DNA of 35,096 nucleotides from Anaerolineae bacterium. GTDB taxonomy: Bacteria; Chloroflexota; Anaerolineae; SpSt-600. Positions 34,032 through 35,096 of the stretch are shown here, one piece after another; position 1 is the stretch's first letter; every line of letters begins with the position of its first letter. The position numbers and the translations under genes are program-made. The notes under the pieces are model-generated. The model saw only the letters and a list, made by a program, of their open reading frames with translations. It was not told where the DNA came from and ran no database searches. The stretch spans positions 12,501 to 47,596 of the forward strand of contig JANXAG010000014.1 of assembly GCA_025062375.1 (NCBI GenBank), written 5' to 3'.

Positions 34032-34547
34032 ATGACAATAGCTGTATACCCGGGGACTTTTGATCCAATCCACAACGGCCACATAGATATAGCCACCAGG
34101 GCTTCAAGGCTCTTTGATAAACTTATTGTGGCTGTTTACGAAAGGCCGGGGAAAAATGTTCTTTTCTCTGTGGAGGAGCGGGTGGAGATGGCTCGCAAGG
34201 CTTTTGAGGGCAATCCTAAGATAGATGTGGAAAGCTATAATATCCTTACGGTGGAATTTGCTCGCTCCAGAGGAGCAAAGGTCATAGTTCGCGGCCTCAG
34301 GGTTATATCCGACTTTGAACTTGAATTTCAGATGGCTCTCATCAATAAAAAATTGGCTCCTGAAATAGAATTTCTCTGTCTCATGACCAGTCAGGAGTAC
34401 GCTTTTCTGAGCTCCAGTACCGTTAAAGAAATAGCGGCTCTCGGCGGGTGCTTGGACTCGATGGTTCCTCCGCATGTGAAAGAGGCGTTGCTTTACAAAC
34501 TGAAAGAAATTCGTTCAGGGATAACTCTTGTCTCGCTTCGGGACTAA
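34032..34547 (+). CDS. coaD: Phosphopantetheine adenylyltransferase
   Basis: A 171-residue enzyme of coenzyme A synthesis that joins 4'-phosphopantetheine to AMP from ATP. YPGTFDPIHNGH (6-17) carries the HxGH nucleotidyl-transfer motif, VRGLR binds substrate, and SSSTVKEIAALGG is the second signature. Length is normal (about 160) with a short C-terminal extension. GAAGGAGGGAAG precedes the ATG. In many bacteria rsmD lies between recG and coaD; it is absent here. It may tie CoA supply to the lipid genes upstream. Confidence 0.97.
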   Translation: MTIAVYPGTFDPIHNGHIDIATRASRLFDKLIVAVYERPGKNVLFSVEERVEMARKAFEGNPKIDVESYNILTVEFARSRGAKVIVRGLRVISDFELEFQMALINKKLAPEIEFLCLMTSQEYAFLSSSTVKEIAALGGCLDSMVPPHVKEALLYKLKEIRSGITLVSLRD

Positions 34548-34557
34548 GGGGAAAGCC

Positions 34558-35001
34558 GTGGAATCGCTTTTCCTGATAGATCGTCTGGAAAGCCTGGTGC
34601 AAAAGGGGTTCAAGTTGCCCTTTACCCCTCTTGTAGTCCTGAATGAGGATGAAATCTTAGGCATTATTGACAGGCTTCGTCTTTCCCTTCCCCAGGAAAT
34701 AGAGGAAGCCAGGCACATAGTGGAAGAAAGGAACACGATCCTTGCTGGCGCTCAGGAAGAAGCTGAGAAAATCCTAAGCAGGGCCCGGGAAAGAGCCTTG
34801 GAGATCCTGAGCGAGCATGAGATTATAAAGAGGGCTGAAGCCAGAGCCAGGACCATTGAAGAAAAGGCTCTTAAAAGGGCTCAGGAACTCACCCAGAGTG
34901 CGGATCAATATGCTCTGGAAGTGCTTCAGGATCTGGAAGCAAAGCTTTTAGAGTTCCTGAAAGTAGTCCAGAACGGGATAAAAGAGCTCCGGAGCAAATG
35001 A
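34558..35001 (+). CDS. Coiled-coil protein downstream of coaD
   Basis: A 147-residue, highly charged protein. Residues about 45-145 form a continuous helix/coiled coil rich in E, A, K and R (HIVEERNTILAGAQEEAEKI and onwards), resembling ATP synthase subunit b/E-type stalks or DivIVA-like proteins by composition only. The N-terminal 35 residues have a hydrophobic FTPLVVLNEDEI stretch. There is no transmembrane segment, so a true F0 b subunit is unlikely. The GTG at 34558 follows AAGGGGAAA and is preferred to the TTG at 34528, which overlaps coaD. No function can be assigned. Confidence 0.75.
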   Translation: MESLFLIDRLESLVQKGFKLPFTPLVVLNEDEILGIIDRLRLSLPQEIEEARHIVEERNTILAGAQEEAEKILSRARERALEILSEHEIIKRAEARARTIEEKALKRAQELTQSADQYALEVLQDLEAKLLEFLKVVQNGIKELRSK

Positions 35002-35049
35002 GTTCTTGTTCCACTATAAACTTCGATAAAATTTCACATGATTGAATGC

Positions 35050-35096
35050 GGGGGCACATCCCCCAGGCCCCCTGCCAGGGGGCTTTCGCCCCCTGG
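35050..35096. repeat. Dispersed GC-rich palindromic repeat, copy 2 (cut by window end)
   Basis: These 47 bases match copy 1 at 4055-4099 at most positions. They contain CCCCCTG-C-CAGGGGG and end in a perfect hairpin at 35075-35096: CCAGGGGGC, loop TTTC, GCCCCCTGG. It lies 49 bases after the last gene, as copy 1 lies after gltA. The element may continue past the window, and any following T run for termination cannot be seen. Confidence 0.7.

Noticed and set aside
1-35096. CRISPR arrays, tRNA or rRNA genes, insertion sequences
   Set aside because: No regularly spaced short repeats, cloverleaf-like segments, rRNA stretches or transposase genes were recognised on either strand by eye.

Overview
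This window looks like a chromosomal segment of a thermophilic or anaerobic Chloroflexota-type bacterium. That placement is inferred from gene content and order, compact packing, mixed ATG/GTG/TTG starts and a G/C-moderate composition; no rRNA or marker alignment is possible here. Nearly all of it is tightly packed housekeeping sequence: genes overlap by 1-30 bases, and two convergent pairs overlap at their stops. No rRNA, tRNA, CRISPR array, transposase or prophage was seen.

Layout. 1-3989 (+): the end of a class I fumarase alpha subunit, its beta subunit, a DUF2227-like membrane protein, an MBL-fold hydrolase, a TPR lipoprotein and a GltA/NfnB-type flavoprotein. 3990-4473: no gene, but a dispersed GC-rich palindromic repeat and a tandem array of about 152 bp units. 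4474-7554 (+): feoA-feoB behind a good promoter carrying a Fur-box-like operator, then a sirtuin. 7541-12372 (-): gyrA, an AlbA_2/HATPase regulator, a second MBL-fold protein and rsfS in one overlapping operon. 12463-12867 (+): a stand-alone JAMM metalloprotease. 12864-17603 (-): dnaA, an SbcC-like ATPase with its own promoter and operator, and a methyltransferase whose first codons contain a perfect 16-bp parS site. 17604-17910: a divergent control region between dnaA and dnaJ; every gene to its right is on the plus strand, so it is a candidate for the replication origin. 17911-27288 (+): dnaJ, a bacterial eRF1-like (baeRF) protein, clpC, a lower-GC two-gene cassette (zinc-finger DNA methyltransferase plus PD-(D/E)XK nuclease), a chelatase-type AAA/VWA fusion and an EamA transporter. 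27401-28591 (+): a radical SAM/SPASM protein. 28753-35001 (+): asp23/gls24, fakA, degV (fakB-like), recG, coaD and a coiled-coil protein, followed by another copy of the GC-rich palindromic repeat at the window edge.

How the parts fit. DnaA, GyrA, parS and SbcC place replication and segregation functions around one locus. DnaJ, baeRF and ClpC look like a co-transcribed protein and ribosome quality-control unit. FakA with a DegV protein would phosphorylate fatty acids. FeoA/FeoB import ferrous iron under probable Fur control. The clearest accessory element is the methyltransferase/nuclease pair at 22444-24386, which looks like a compact and unusual restriction-modification system spliced between clpC and the chelatase gene.
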